From positions 42,089,826 to 42,153,825 of the forward strand of contig NC_059362.1 of assembly GCF_019703515.2 (NCBI RefSeq): DNA of 64,000 nucleotides, written 5' to 3'. Position numbers and translations under genes: made by a program. Under the pieces are notes generated by a model. That model was not told where the DNA came from. It saw only the letters and a list, made by a program, of their open reading frames with translations, and made no database searches. The DNA is from Myxocyprinus asiaticus. Its lineage: Eukaryota; Chordata; Actinopteri; Cypriniformes; Catostomidae. Shown piece by piece: positions 47,380 through 59,290 of the stretch (the stretch's first letter is position 1; each line of letters starts with the position of its first letter).

Positions 47380-47740
47380 GAGTCCCTACCTCGGACAAGG
47401 TGACTGTGTTTTTGAAGGGTGTTTCGCTCTAGCGTCTCCATTGGGCTATTCCCCAACAATCTGCCAAACCCGGTTTACACGCTCGCCACAGTCCGGCTCT
47501 CAAACCTCCTGGAGCATGACGCAGCGAGTCAGACAAATAATCCCGCAGAGATGGCAGTGCGTTTGGTAAACCGGCCGCTGCCCAATCTCATTTCCCGCCC
47601 CATACATCCTGACACCTGTAGAAAGCCTCTTTATTCAACTGAATACTGGGGACAAACATGGAACGCATTCACACTTCATTCCTCTGGGTGTCCGCTTATT
47701 GACCGTGAAAAGCGTGACCGAATTCTCGCTGCCCTTTAAC
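47380..47740. other. GC-richer unique block
   Basis: Several frames are open here (for example 47419-47739 on the plus strand, 106 codons), but no motif or convincing splice sites are seen. Composition and lack of repeats make it a candidate conserved non-coding element or exon. Confidence 0.3.
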
Positions 47741-49650
47741 AATGGAGCTTCGGCCACTGTTATAATTACAATTACTATTGTAAGAGGATGAGGAGGGGGT
47801 CTGACTAGAGCCAGCATCCAACCCTACAGACAGATACAGTGAATTTATAAGTTAGCATGCGAGACGCAAAAGATACTGAGGAAAAATCAGACAAACTTGG
47901 ATGTGGATTATACAGATGAACTAACTGTATTCTTCTAAAGATGACCACAAAGGACACTTAGAAAGCCGATTGCGAGTAATGCATAATGCTAAATAAATTT
48001 CAATTTTAGTGTGCTCCATTGGAAAACTGTACATATGTATTACTAAAACAGTGCACAATAAGTCAAATAAAAGTAAAGTAACAATAGTCCAAATGGAGTA
48101 AGCAACTCCTTCAGTAACCACACTTTTCTCTTAAAGCATGACAAGTACATGTAATACTGTACGTACATATTATAAAATATTTTTATCTAAATGTCAAACG
48201 GGGATTTACATATAAAGAACATGAAATGGAATTTTCCTGAAAAGCTATTTTGTAAATAAACAAAAACCACCTACCTTGGTTTTAATTTGACAAAGTAGTC
48301 TCCATGTTTGGGATTTACTGTAGATAAGTTTAAGATTTAGGACCAGGCTTAAGGTCAAGGTCAAGGGTCAAATGGTAAGTAAGGTTTTGATTAAAGTTTA
48401 AACAGGGACTAATTCCATGAATGCATTTCCATAGACATAGGTGTCTTACAAAATGTTATGAACATGAACACATTTCATGTCCCAGGGGTTGATTTTCATC
48501 AAAAGGAACTTTTTTCTTTTTGTTATATAAAGGTCTCTTTAAAACTGAATTGGAAATATTTTACCATGCCTTTTATGCATAGGTTTTATTGTTTTAGCCT
48601 TATCCCTTTCATTATTAAACTGTGAAAATCCATTTTAAAATGACAAATTATTACATGCTTAAAACTTTTAGATAATCTAAACAAAGACTAAAATAAACAA
48701 AAACATTGACATTTTTATTGTGTGAAAAATATATAATTTTCAAAAATTACAACTCCCACAGTTGTGTAATACTACTAAAGATTTTTCAAAAGTTAATGTA
48801 CTTGTTTACCAAGTCAGCAAAGGTGTTAGTGAAGATGAGAGTGATGTTTGTAGAAAGCAAAGAAATATCAAGATAAATATCACTTATGATGCCCAATAAA
48901 AATACTCTGCTCACTTCCAATCAAACTGTAATTTTGCCAAATTATGCAAAAAGCATGTAAATATTATTTAATTGTGAGTATTTAGGATACATAAAATGTT
49001 AGCTATTAAATGAACCTCGAGGCAACCTTTGTATTTCAAAATGTTAATGTAATTTCCATCACTGTCATTTCCACCACAGAATTCTATTAAAACAATACAG
49101 AATTTGAGACATGGTGGAAAAGACACTGCAGTGGGAATGTTTGTAACTTTTAGAAAAAAAACTTTTTATATTAAACATAATACAGTATAATAATATAATA
49201 TAATATAATATATAATATAATTATAACCCTAACCCCAATATAAAATCTTAACCATAACCAAAACAGAGAATTTTTGTCTGCAAGCGTGTTTCATATGTAG
49301 TTCAATGCGCCGCTAATGCTGACGCCCTGATGTGAATCATGAACAAGGTTTCAAGATTGCTGTAACAAAGTGGATAGCCACAGTCTACCGGCAGATTCAT
49401 ATTGTGGAGGATGAAATTTTAAGAGATTCAATGCATATTGCAATAAATATGCAACCTTTGTTGGGACTAGTTCTTTCAATTAGTCAAACTCACACTTAGA
49501 CTTTGGGAAATGTTTAATGTTACTTGATTTGGTGCTATTTTAGTGCATTTCTATCTTTATACTGTGGAAGGCTTTGTTTGGAAAATGTTACTAAAGCATT
49601 ATATTGTTACTTATTGTTTTGTTTTCTTTCCTAAGAAGGACATAAACGGG
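47741..49650. other. No gene recognised
   Basis: AT-rich DNA with an (AATAT)-like run at 49185-49222 followed by CCCTAACCCC (49227-49236). No coding frame of interest. Confidence 0.4.
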
Positions 49651-49654
49651 CATA

Positions 49655-50093
49655 CAGTACTGTGTATTTATCACTTAATGTCATATAAAGTCCAGTAAAC
49701 ATAAAAATGCTAAATCAATAATCGGTGTGGCCACCTTTGCCTTTAAAACAGCACCAATTCTCCTAGGTACACCTGGACACAGTTTTTCTTGGTTGTTGGC
49801 AGATAAGACGTTCCAAGCTTCTTGAAGAATTTGCCACAGTCTCAATTACTTCTGTCTCTTTATGTAATCCCAGACTAACCCGAAGTTCAGTGGGAGGCTC
49901 TGTGAGGGCCATGACATCTGTTGCAGGGCTCCCTGTTCTTCTATTCTATTCTATTCTATTTGCAAAAGGAATGTTTGGGAGTATAAAATGTATATTTCCT
50001 ATTGACACACTAAAGCTGAAGATATAAATAACCATCTTAAGACAGATGTTTTTGTGAAACATCTTATGTGCCTAAGACTTTTGCACAGTACTG
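49655..50093 (-). mobile_element. Miniature Tc1 element, CAGTACTGTG ends
   Basis: TA at 49653-49654 and 50094-50095 flank CAGTACTGTGTA and TGCACAGTACTG, giving a 439-bp element. On the minus strand the transposase C-terminus can be read: VWDYIKRQK-stop-LRLWQILQEAWN and VPRRIGAVLKAK (about 49725-49870). At 49870-49880 the frame joins sequence from another part of the element, marking the internal deletion. It also holds a (TTCTA)-type run at 49938-49960. Confidence 0.88.
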
Positions 50094-50104
50094 TACATAT
50101 TTTT

Positions 50105-50221
50105 TTCCTCTCAATTTGCAGTCGATTTTATCAATTCAAGATATACAGTTACCAGTATGTGTGTTCCATGGGAATCAAACTTATAACCTTGCAATTGCTA
50201 CAAATTAAGCTACAGGAACAA
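50105..50221 (-). mobile_element. tRNA-derived SINE, 5' part
   Basis: The minus strand reads GTTCCTGTAGCTTAATTTGT (A-box region) and GGTTATAAGTTTGATTCCC (B-box region), followed by AACACACATACTGGTAA. This is the tRNA-like head plus start of the body of the SINE also seen at 52451. It has lost its 3' tail and too many tRNA positions to be a functional tRNA gene. Confidence 0.75.
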
Positions 50222-50225
50222 TTTA

Positions 50226-50904
50226 GTATATTAAATACTTGGAGATTAAAAAAAGGAAATTTTACTTTGTGCAGAGCTTGTGAACTCTTTCTACCTTCTA
50301 TTTTTAATTTGGAAATAATATTTCACACAGAGCCAAATAAATCCAGAAAATCGCAGGTCATGGCTTTAAGGTCATGGAGAAGATTGATCAAAAGCAGCAA
50401 ACCAAGAACTCAATCGACTAGAAAAAAATCAAAGGCACAGCAAAGTGAATAGTCATTTGTGTTGTTGTCAACTCCACCTTGGCAAATACAAATGAATTCT
50501 GAGGTCTGAGTGCCACGATTGCCTATTGAAGATGAGGTATGTGACTAAATGAGCTATTGGCTTTATCAGTGTAAAATATCAAATTAAGAAAAGCTAGGGA
50601 TACAAGATAAAGAAAGCAAATGCTAGAAATTACAAGACTGAAAATGGAAGTGTGAGGATGAAAGGTATGGGCGGCAGTGTTTCAAGCACATTTTCAGAAT
50701 TGATTAGGCATGAAGTGCACCGCCGAACTAGAAATCAGAGGTCATTATTCAAGGCTTTGGTAAAGGCCAGGGCTCCACCTTGGAATGGTGTTCGAAATGC
50801 ATCATTATTTTTTATTATTATTAGGTTACATCATTTTGTCTCATTTACACAGATAAGCTTGCATGCTTTTTGCAAGATAATTTTTGTATATTTGAGGCTT
50901 TTTA
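50226..50904. other. No gene recognised
   Basis: AT-rich. The 132-codon plus frame 50054-50452 runs through the SINE and is not credible as a gene. Confidence 0.4.
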
Positions 50905-51312
50905 GAGAACGAGTGGTCTCATCAGTGTACACTGCATGCACAATTTAAAGATCACCAACACAAATCCACTAATAAAAATGCTTTTATTTTGAAATGTTCT
51001 ATTTATAATATCTAAAATGATATTATAAGCATAACTATTCGAGCGACAAGTTGAACTTAATTCAATTTTTTCAATTTTATTTTGCATTCCATCTGGAATG
51101 GGCTGCACATGTTCAAGCAAAACCTGATGATCCATGTTATTCCAGCATGATTCCAGAATGTTCCAAAAAGCTTTAATGGATGCAAGCAAAATAATCTGTC
51201 CTTTTGTACAAAGGAGTTAACATGATCAATCTTATTTTAATAGTTACCTAGAAATGATGCATTTTTCAAAATCCTAAAAATTATATTTTGAATCCCAGAT
51301 TTTCAGTGGACT
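50905..51312 (-). pseudogene. Tc1-like transposase C-terminus, partner of 28.8-kb relic
   Basis: The minus frame reads IKAFWNILESCWNNMDHQVL and then HVQPIPDGMQNK, the decayed Tc1 C-terminus, in a 95-codon frame. Flanks TTTTGTACAAAGGAGTTA (51203-51220) and AATCCCAGATTTTCA (51290-51304) are the inverse of those at 28785-28970. The catalytic domain is absent. Confidence 0.75.
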
Positions 51313-51351
51313 TTTAAGCCCCACTTTATCTAAAAGTACTTCCAAAGTTAC

Positions 51352-51352
51352 A

Positions 51353-51405
<53 letters not shown>
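51352..51405. repeat. (CA)n microsatellite
   Basis: About 26 CA units. Confidence 0.97.
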
Positions 51406-51408
<3 letters not shown>

Positions 51409-51787
51409 CAATGAGGTAACCGTACAGGTGCATGCAGTCATTCTACACCAGTGATGAATCACAAAAGCCATATAACACACATAAATTATGAATAATCCAC
51501 CCTCATACCATATTAAACTGGCCACATGCAGACAGACTTTCTGGACAAAAGGATAAACAAATGCAACAGAAGCCATTTGCTCGACGTGACGCATCCGAGA
51601 GACTGAAACCATCAAATCAATTCATTTTATTTTACGAGGCGCCGAGAAGTATGCTGAAAGCACTTGTGGCAGACATTCAGTCTCACTTTTGCTTCCACTC
51701 ATCTCTCTTGCTATCTGTCTGTCTGCCTGTCGCTCTCTCACTCTCAGTCTTCTGCAAGGCCACACCCCCCACATTCTCACACTTGTG
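51406..51787. other. No gene recognised
   Basis: Unique-looking, with a CT/CTGT-rich stretch at 51697-51745. Confidence 0.4.
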
Positions 51788-51789
51788 TA

Positions 51790-52399
51790 GGGCTGGACGA
51801 TAAATAGAGCTACATTCGCTCTATTTTTTCAGTAATTTGACTATTTTCAATCTATATAGTAAATAATATACATATTATGTATATGGGATTCGTAGAAAGC
51901 AGTTTTCCTAAAATATTTTTCACAATGTAGGCAAATTTTTAATTTGTGTTAAAATGCTTTCATCTATCATCCCAGCTTCATATGCAGACACAACTATAAG
52001 TAAGCCACTCATAGGTTAATTTTCTCGAAAATAGTCTCTGTGGCACTATAAAAATTCCTGTTTGTTTTGAGCAACCTGCTCAGACCCACCCCAACAACAT
52101 TACTCGACCAGTTGTGTGAGTTGGGGGAGGGACTATCTGAACTACTGCAGGTGAGGGGCGCATTCATAAAGCTTGTTTATTTTTCCAATTCCATTCGGTG
52201 GCGCTAGTGGTGCAGAAATTACATACTTCAGCTTTAATGCTATCATACTCGCAAGACAATAAAGGGTCGCAAAACTAGCCAACATGTCTGGTCTGTCCAC
52301 ATTAAATGACCTTAAAATCACTGCAATGTCCTTGATGTTTTATATCGGCTACAAAATCATTGCAGATATATCATACATTTCCGATATATTGTCCAGCCC
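51790..52399. mobile_element. TIR element (GGGCTGGACGATA), host of a MITE
   Basis: GGGCTGGACGATA (51790) and TATATTGTCCAGCCC (to 52399) are inverted and flanked by TA. The ends resemble those of the hAT-like element 16343-17453. No 8-bp duplication is evident here, so the superfamily is left open. The ATGC-family MITE 51953-52233 is nested in it. Confidence 0.65.
51953..52233. mobile_element. TTAA-flanked MITE, relative of 40183-40502
   Basis: TTAA at 51949-51952 and 52234-52237. Shares CATATGCAGACACA, ACTCATAGGTTAATTTT and GAAATTACATACTTCAGC with the 40.2-kb copy. Confidence 0.6.
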
Positions 52400-52450
52400 T
52401 AATTCTGGGTACTAATCCTAATCACAGTATCTCCCTGTCTACAAATATAT

Positions 52451-52570
52451 CTGTAACTCAACTGGTAAAGCCAAGGCCATGAATTTGATTCTCAGGGAAC
52501 ACACATAATGATAAAATATATACTTTGAATCTACTGTAAGTTGCTATGGATACAAGAGACTGCAATATTC
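52451..52570 (+). mobile_element. tRNA-derived SINE
   Basis: CTGTAACTCAACTGGTAAAG is the A-box region and AAGGCCATGAATTTGATTCTC the B-box region. The body CAGGGAACACACATAATGAT to TAAGTTGCTATGGATACAAG matches my memory of a common cyprinid SINE, in which it reads as TAAGTCGCTTTGGATAAAAG. Loss of the CCA-end and stems rules out a working tRNA. Confidence 0.8.
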
Positions 52571-53280
52571 AACAAATGTATGCTGCCTACACATGTACTG
52601 TAAACATTAAACCTAAATACCCTTTAAAACACGTTTCAGGTATATGTTGTTTTTTGGGACTTGTGTAATAATATTTGCTGCCTGTAAGGTATATGACCCA
52701 AACTTTCATACTGAAAATTCAGCTGAGGGCAGCCTGAAATGCACTGGGATTTTTATAACAAGCCAAAGCACTAACATCAATATTGCCAGAAAGCCCTAAC
52801 AATCACCACCACTCCCAACTCAAAAACACACCTACATTTTTGGTGTACAAAAACAAATGGGCAAGTCCACCTCAAGCGTGCACATACGTGACATCACTGA
52901 GTCTTCCTTCACAACAAGAGCTGACTCACGAGGGACCCATGGAGAACGGGTTTGCTACGGTAAGGAGGATGGTGTACACAAGGAGAAGCCCTGCTGTGTC
53001 GCACAAAACAAAGTGTGCCTCCTGAACTCCCAGTGACCTCAAGATCCCTTGCCTCCCGGCAGCCCCAACGGATACTGGCTTCCAGATACTTCAAATTAAT
53101 TCTCCTGGTACGACACCTGCGGTGGAGGAAAAATAACACAACAACCCACCTGCCCCATATCCAAGCAACCAGAGCACGAAAGTGTGCCAGGTCGGTCTCG
53201 CCGACAGATTGTGCTGTATAACACAGTTCATGGCTAATCACTTACATGGCTGATATATGCACATATATGCTCTGCATTTC
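52571..53280. other. GC-richer unique block with a minus-strand acceptor-like site
   Basis: On the minus strand, TTTTTCCTCCACCGCAG|GTGTCG (boundary near 53119) resembles a 3' splice site. An open frame (53241-52909, 110 codons) crosses it. The frame shows no recognisable motif and no start. A real exon is possible but unproven. Confidence 0.25.
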
Positions 53281-53284
53281 TCGG

Positions 53285-53460
53285 GTCCATGTTTTTATAT
53301 TACTACAGATGTTAGAAGATCTCTACTGTGATAGGTCAATATTTATTACATGACCCTCTGGAATACTCCATATTGGTACATCCAGGTATTGTGAGTCATC
53401 TTTCCTACTTCTTGTATCACTCTGCAATCTCTATAAGTAAGCTAATAAAATAATTCAAAC
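53285..53460. repeat. Dispersed repeat, partner of 6.25 kb
   Basis: GTCATCTTTCCTACTTCTTG and CTCTATAAGTAAGCTAAT match 6279-6340. The preceding AATATTTATTACATGACCCT belongs to the same or an adjacent family. Confidence 0.6.
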
Positions 53461-54426
53461 CAGTGTTGAATTGAGTTCGAGCTCTTAGGAGGTCTCCTTA
53501 CACCGACTAGACTGCGGGGAAAGATGACGGTATCACAGAGAAAAGAGTTTTGGACTGCAGAAAAAGTGCTACTGTTAGCTGCAAAACCATAGGACTGTAT
53601 ATCCTGTTTGAACTGAATAATTACGTCAGACGCACGTACAATTCCCCAAGAATCCCTACAGGAATCTCTACCAAAAATTCATAGAATAATTCAACATACT
53701 GATTAAAATTAGTCATTTTGATAGATGTAGTTGATATGTAGAGTTGTAAGATAAGAGTAAGATGTTAGGTTCAATAAAAGACTATAATTTTTTGAATTTA
53801 AATTCTCACCGTGGCTGAAATGCATAGTGTACAGTAGAGTTATAAATAAGAAGTAGCTAATTTTAGTAAATTATAATGCCTTATTAAATCATTTTCTCAA
53901 TTGTTGCTATCGTATATCAGCACGGCTTGCATATTTAAAGATATTGAGGGAGAGCTGCTCGTCAGCATAATAAAGGACAAAGATATTTCTCCACACAGCA
54001 TTCATGTAATAACTTTACAACTGTTTAACAGTGAGCTAACGTGTAGTGTTAGATAAATAACGGCAAAACAATGTGAATATTAACTGCATGCATATTAGTT
54101 AACCTCTAGTGACAGTTTAGTTCTACGATAAAAGATGATGTAATGCTACTAATTTAGGTGTACCAACAATCATAAATCGAAGAATTATAACTTACCATTA
54201 TTGTGGGGTGAAAATGAGGATTCACTTGGGTGTAATTACAATTTTCTGAATTTGTAATTGAAAATCTAATTTGGATTATTTATAAAAACTGGGACAGATA
54301 AAGGACAATGTCGTGTTGTGTCACCGCAATCATAAAAAAAAAAAGATATATATATAATTTAGTTTTATGTTTCTAGTTTTCTAGTTGATGAAACCCCAGG
54401 GGACCCCACAAGTTAAATTTTTTTTT
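53461..54426. other. No gene recognised
   Basis: AT-rich, apparently unique. Confidence 0.4.
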
Positions 54427-54717
54427 GACCAGTAACTAGTGAGCTGGATGGCCGATGAGCGAGATAATGCCGACATATAAAATGCGGTTCAAAAGTCTGA
54501 GATCACATTAAAAATCTGGACCCCCCATAAGAGTTAAAGGAATATTCTGGGTTCAATACAAATTAAGCTCAATCGACAGCATTTGTGGCATAATGTTGAT
54601 TACCACAAAAAATTATTTAGACTCTTCTTTCCTTTTCCTTAAAAAAAAAGCAAAAATCAAGGTTACAGTGAGGCACTTACAATGAAAGTGAATGGGGCCA
54701 ATTTTTGGAGGGTTTAA

Positions 54718-55844
54718 CCCTCTGGGGTCTGAGGGTGTTTTTGGGCCCTGGAGAAGTTGACATGCCTTGACATTTGTGCTTTTTTCAGTTGCTTAAAAAC
54801 ATATTAATGGCTAAAGTCTGATAACACTGTATTCAGCACAAACTGGGCTATAATAATATGTGAGCAACATGTATGTACATGTTTGTATTTTTGAGAAAAT
54901 AACGTTTATGTGTGGTTTTTGAAAAAAAAAAAGTAAGTCACTGAAATAACGCCATATAACACATACTAAACATTTGTTCACAAGACTTTTGAGAACTGGA
55001 TCTTGTAGCCTAGAGTTTTTGCTACAAAATGATGTGAAAACCATCCTGATCACTCATTCAAACAAAACAATATAGTCATTTAACTTTTGTAAGACACTTT
55101 TAGTGTTAGAAAGGCCATATGCGAGGAGGTGTGAATGATCATGAATATTGATGTGATTCACACCTGAGGAGATAAAGACCCCTCCCCTGGGAACAGAATA
55201 AAATGTAATATCTGATATAGGGCATATACACAATATATACAATTTTTTTCAGGATTCTTTGATGAATAGAAAGTTTAAAATAACAGCATTTATCTGAAAT
55301 AGAAAGCTTTTGTAACATTATAAATGTCTTTACTGTCACTTTTGATCAATATAATGCATCCTTGCTGAATAAATGTATTAATTTCTTTCCAAAGAAAAAT
55401 AAAGAAATAATTCTTACTGACCCCAAACTTTTGAACGGTAGTGTATAATGTTACAAAAGCTTTCTATTTCAGATAAATGCTGTTATTTTGAACTTTCTAT
55501 TCATCAAAGAATCCTGAAATTTTTTTTATATTGTGTACATGCCCTATATCAGATATTACAGCAAATCAGCATATTAGAATGATTTCTGAAGGATCATGTG
55601 ACACTGAAGACTGGAGTAATGATGCTGAAAATTCAGCTTTACATCACTGGAATAAATTGCATAAAAAAATTAAAAAAAATAATATATATATATATATATA
55701 TAAAAGAGTAGACCCTTTATAGTTTCTAATGATGTCTTACACTTACCTGTATGCCCAAAAAAGGCAGAGTATTTTAAGTTGTTTCTGCTGTTATGAGGAA
55801 AAAATCCAGCAGGATGTGCCGGCACGTCTGTCGACCCCTGAGGG
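54718..55844. mobile_element. piggyBac-type element, TTAA target, nested
   Basis: TTAA at 54714-54717 and 55845-55848 flank CCCTCTGGGGTC and GACCCCTGAGGG, inverted 11/12. The host MITE reads cleanly as GAGGGTTTAAAGGCAG once this 1127-bp element and one TTAA are removed. The body includes a further foldback (55206-55561). No transposase was seen. Confidence 0.85.
55206..55561. repeat. Near-perfect inverted repeat inside the piggyBac-type element
   Basis: The left arm 55206-55325 (TCTGATATAGGGCATATACA..GCTTTTGTAACATTATA) and the right arm 55445-55561 are almost exact inverses, separated by ~120 bp with CTTACTGACCCCAAACTTTT. The downstream CAGCAAATCAGCATATTAGA to GCTGAAAATTCAGCTTTACA (55560-55642) matches my memory of a dispersed cyprinid repeat. 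Confidence 0.85.
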
Positions 55845-56169
55845 TTAAAGGCAGAAATGTGAACCTTTATTTTCGAAAAGTACTTACATTAATTATACTG
55901 TTAAAACTCATGTAATATTTGAGCTGTAAAGTTGTTTAAATCATCATTTTATAGTCATTTTAATGTTTATTGACATTATATCGTCGTGGCAATGAAGCTG
56001 TAAAATTGGCTATAACTTTACACAGAAAATTAAGTGTTGGCAAGCGAATTTATCACACTAAAATCATGTTTATGCCTTGCATCTATTATTTTTAAACAGT
56101 GAGTATTTTAAGGTTTACGGATTGGCCCCATTCACTTCCATTGTAAATGCCTCACTGTTGTCAAGTTTT

Positions 56170-56202
<33 letters not shown>

Positions 56203-56410
56203 AAAGTAGGGGCAAGCATAATATATTTTTTTGGTAATCAACATTATGCCAAAAATGCTGTTGATTGAGCTTAACTTGTATTGAACCCAAAATATTCCTT
56301 TAACTCTTATAGGGGGTCCAGAATTTCAATGTGGTCTCAGACTTTTGGACCCCATTGTATTTTTCGGCATTATCTCGCTCATTGGCCACACAGCTCACTA
56401 GTTACTGGTC

Positions 56411-57824
56411 TTAGCATCAGCCATTGAAAAATCCATATCGGTCGACCACTACTCAATCTTTATTATCTTCCACTATTGAATGCACTCTTCCTCTTCAAGA
56501 GACACAAGGCAACCCACTACTCCCTAACACCAAGAGAGTGCCTGGAATCTGCATGTGTTCACTCTCAGTCATGGATTTGACTTCCAGGAAGTCTGCTAGC
56601 ATGCTACTGTCATTATTCCATTGATGTTACTGCAATTCTAGGTAAAAAAAAAAATAAATTACTCAAGCAGTTTAAGAAAGAAAGGCATTTTCCTGTAAAG
56701 CGGACTTGAGTGATTTTCCCTTAAGCCTCTTTAGAATCAGCTTTTGATGCTGACGGGAGAACATTACGGCCAACATCAGAAAAATATGTTAGCAGACGTA
56801 CTCTTTTGGAGAAGCAGAGATGTACTCAATTATTTTGCACATTTAAGGACACCAGAACAAACTTGAGTCATGAGCAAAAGTCTTTTAACAAATTTACAGT
56901 GGATAAAAGTGGATTTGTAGGATAAACGATAGAAAATGTGTTGGATTTTCCAACAACTGATCCCGATACGTCCTTAAATTAAACACTGAAATGGATCTTT
57001 TAAAAAGATATATTTTTATGTTTATTTAATTTTTTTATTTGGGCTGAAATATGAATCTGATATGTTTGTGACAGATTTGCTGCTGAGTCAGGAGAAATTA
57101 CAGGCCAATACTGTTGTGTTAATGACTGATGTGTTTGTGAAGTGGATGGATATGTAACAGGACCCTGACATGAAACGTGTGTATTTTAAATAAATACCCT
57201 ACATTAAAAGGAGCTAAATTATATAATTTTGTAGCATTTTTCCCTGTAGTCCACTTCTAATGTTGTTCAAGGCTCCACCAAAAACTGTTATAATAATAAA
57301 AAAATGAAAGACCTAATAAGGCACATCATGTCACAAATGTTGCCGACCCCTGATATAGATTTATGCATACATTTGTCGTCAGACAAATGCTCGTGGCCAA
57401 TTTGATCCAAAGAAATCCATTGTTTCTATTTCAAATGTTGTTCGCAACAAGCATGTGCAATAAATATTTCATCTTGTTGTGATTATTTATTTAGACACAA
57501 AACCTTTTAAATGAAACTCCTTTCCAACAGCTAAACAATTCCTTTATTTTTTGCTGCACAATACAATAAAATTAGTGCGAGACAAATGATTCAATTAGGG
57601 CCTGCTGGCTGCATCACGCCTCATATTTTGTCATCAGGGCTATACTGTTTCTGCCCAGGGCAGTTCGGTCTAATAAAGTACAGGATTTGGCATTTGCTTG
57701 TGAGCTCACAGCTACTGTAGCAACACACATACACACTGAGATATAGGGCACGGGCCACTGAGCTACATCATTGCTTCATTTGGATCAAACTCTAGCATAC
57801 TAAAGCCATTTATCTACATAGTCT

Positions 57825-57825
<1 letters not shown>
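56411..57825. other. No gene recognised
   Basis: Unique-looking. 57590-57720 is slightly GC-richer. Frames are short. Confidence 0.4.
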
Positions 57826-57875
<50 letters not shown>

Positions 57876-57980
57876 TAACCTTGAGGTGCTGCAAGCTAGA
57901 GTACCAGAGAGAAATCAAAACAGAGCGAATGTATTCCCATGACCCCCACCCCACACACACACACACATACACACACACAC
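57826..57980. repeat. (TG)n microsatellite and a nearby (CA)n run
   Basis: TG run 57826-57872 and CA run 57951-57980, so an inverted pair of dinucleotide tracts. Confidence 0.95.
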
Positions 57981-58974
57981 GGATAAACATAAATCCCAAG
58001 CCTTACGCTGACTGTCTCTCCCACACAAACATAAACAGCATGTTGGTTTTAGTAATGAGAGCGCAATGCGTTCTTACTCCTTGCTGCATGATATGCTTTT
58101 AGCGTTTGAGAGAACGTGCTGCGCTTGCATGTTTGTGGATGCTCCTATAAAAGCAAAGGCTGATATACATTCATGGATACACTTGCATATCTGTACTGTA
58201 TGCACTATACTGTATATTTGTATTCTGTCCATAACAGATGAACTGATGCAAATGGTTATTTTTGCAAGTATATCTCTACTTTTTCTAGTGACTTTTGTAC
58301 CAAAATCTACTATGCGAGGCTGCTGTCTACTGCCTACATAGGCAGCTGCCTTTTGAGGCAGTGTCCTAAGAGGCTGTTCACACAGGAAGCATTCTCACTT
58401 TATAAAATGGAGCACAACAGAATGGAATAGAATGTAAGGATTGCGAGTCGAAATTATTTTACCTTGAAAATGCAGTGCTCGTGGCGCAAGTGCTGACAAA
58501 ACAGCATGGTTTTTACAGACGTCGCAGAACAAATAAAAAAGGCATGATGTTAATAACTAATAAAAGAGCACGTGTGCATTTGTCAACACATGACCTGTGC
58601 TTTATGAAGGTGTTTGTTTATTCTTTTTATTTCTTGAAGGATGAGTGGCAGGTCTGTGTGTGGCAGGTTTCCACAGTTATAACCTCAGGGTCACGGGGGC
58701 GGGGTTATCACAGAGGAAGGTTGCAACCTTTCAGAAATGAGCGTGATGTACTAATGGCAGTTGCAAAGTGTTGTGGTCTTTTTCCATTGTAATAGAGGGA
58801 CACATGGTAAAGAGGAGTGTTATATGATGAGTTTTCATTTAGTGATGCTCGATTTGCAAACAAATCATTCTTTTGATATGGTTCTTTTAATACAGGTCTA
58901 TACCTGTTAGCTTTTGAGGCCATCTAGATGCTACTGTGCTCCTAAATGTTGACAAAATGAAGTTTTATCAGATA
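57981..58974. other. No gene recognised
   Basis: Unique-looking; 58325-58370 (GGCAGCTGCCTTTTGAGGCA) faintly resembles 17890-17915. Confidence 0.35.
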
Positions 58975-59150
58975 TATACACATTTCAGCTTTATTGCCAA
59001 GTATGCTTACACATACAAGGAATTTGTCTTGGTAACAGGAGCTTTCAGTGCACAACAACACAATACAGCAACAAGACAAAGATAATAATTCAAAATAATT
59101 AAAAAAATAAAGAAAAATTGAATAGCAAATACAAAATAAGAAAAGAAAAA
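58975..59150. repeat. Dispersed repeat, possibly a LINE 3' end
   Basis: CAGCTTTATTGCCAAGTATG to AACACAATACAGCAACAAGA matches my memory of a common fish repeat; it grades into A-rich DNA. The family is unconfirmed. Confidence 0.4.
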
Positions 59151-59173
59151 AATTATTTAAAAAAAATATAATA

Positions 59174-59290
<117 letters not shown>

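Larger units (their letters stand above)
54538..56299. mobile_element. Palindromic TTAA MITE (AGGAATATTCTGGG family), interrupted
   Basis: TTAA at 54534-54537 and 56300-56303. The ends AGGAATATTCTGGGTTCAAT and ATTGAACCCAAAATATTCCT are inverted; the arms also share GCATAATGTTGATTACCA/TGGTAATCAACATTATGC and the hairpin AAAGTGAATGGGGCCAAT/ATTGGCCCCATTCACTT. A piggyBac-type element is inserted at 54718-55844. A right-arm fragment of the same family is at 61790-61860. Confidence 0.85.
54427..56410. mobile_element. Outer foldback element split at its centre
   Basis: The arms 54427-54537 and 56300-56410 are inverted copies (GACCAGTAACTAGTGAGCTG at both outer ends; GGACCCCCCATAAGAG against CTCTTATAGGGGGTCC at the inner ends), about 85 % alike by eye. 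The inner ends would meet as AAGAG-TTAA-CTCTT, so the original element was one hairpin with TTAA at its middle. The second palindrome, 54538-56299, occupies that point. It is possible instead that both are one long-arm element. Confidence 0.75.

Noticed and set aside
49223..49240. Interstitial telomeric repeat (CCCTAACCCC)
   Set aside because: Only one and a half units are present, within an AT-rich simple run.
50165..50220. tRNA gene on the minus strand
   Set aside because: A- and B-box-like strings are present, but the stems do not pair and the SINE body follows, so it is a SINE head.
50054..50452. 132-codon plus-strand frame as a gene
   Set aside because: It reads from a Tc1 terminal repeat through an inverted SINE into AT-rich DNA.
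52451..52500. tRNA gene on the plus strand
   Set aside because: Same reason: a tRNA-derived SINE with mismatched stems.
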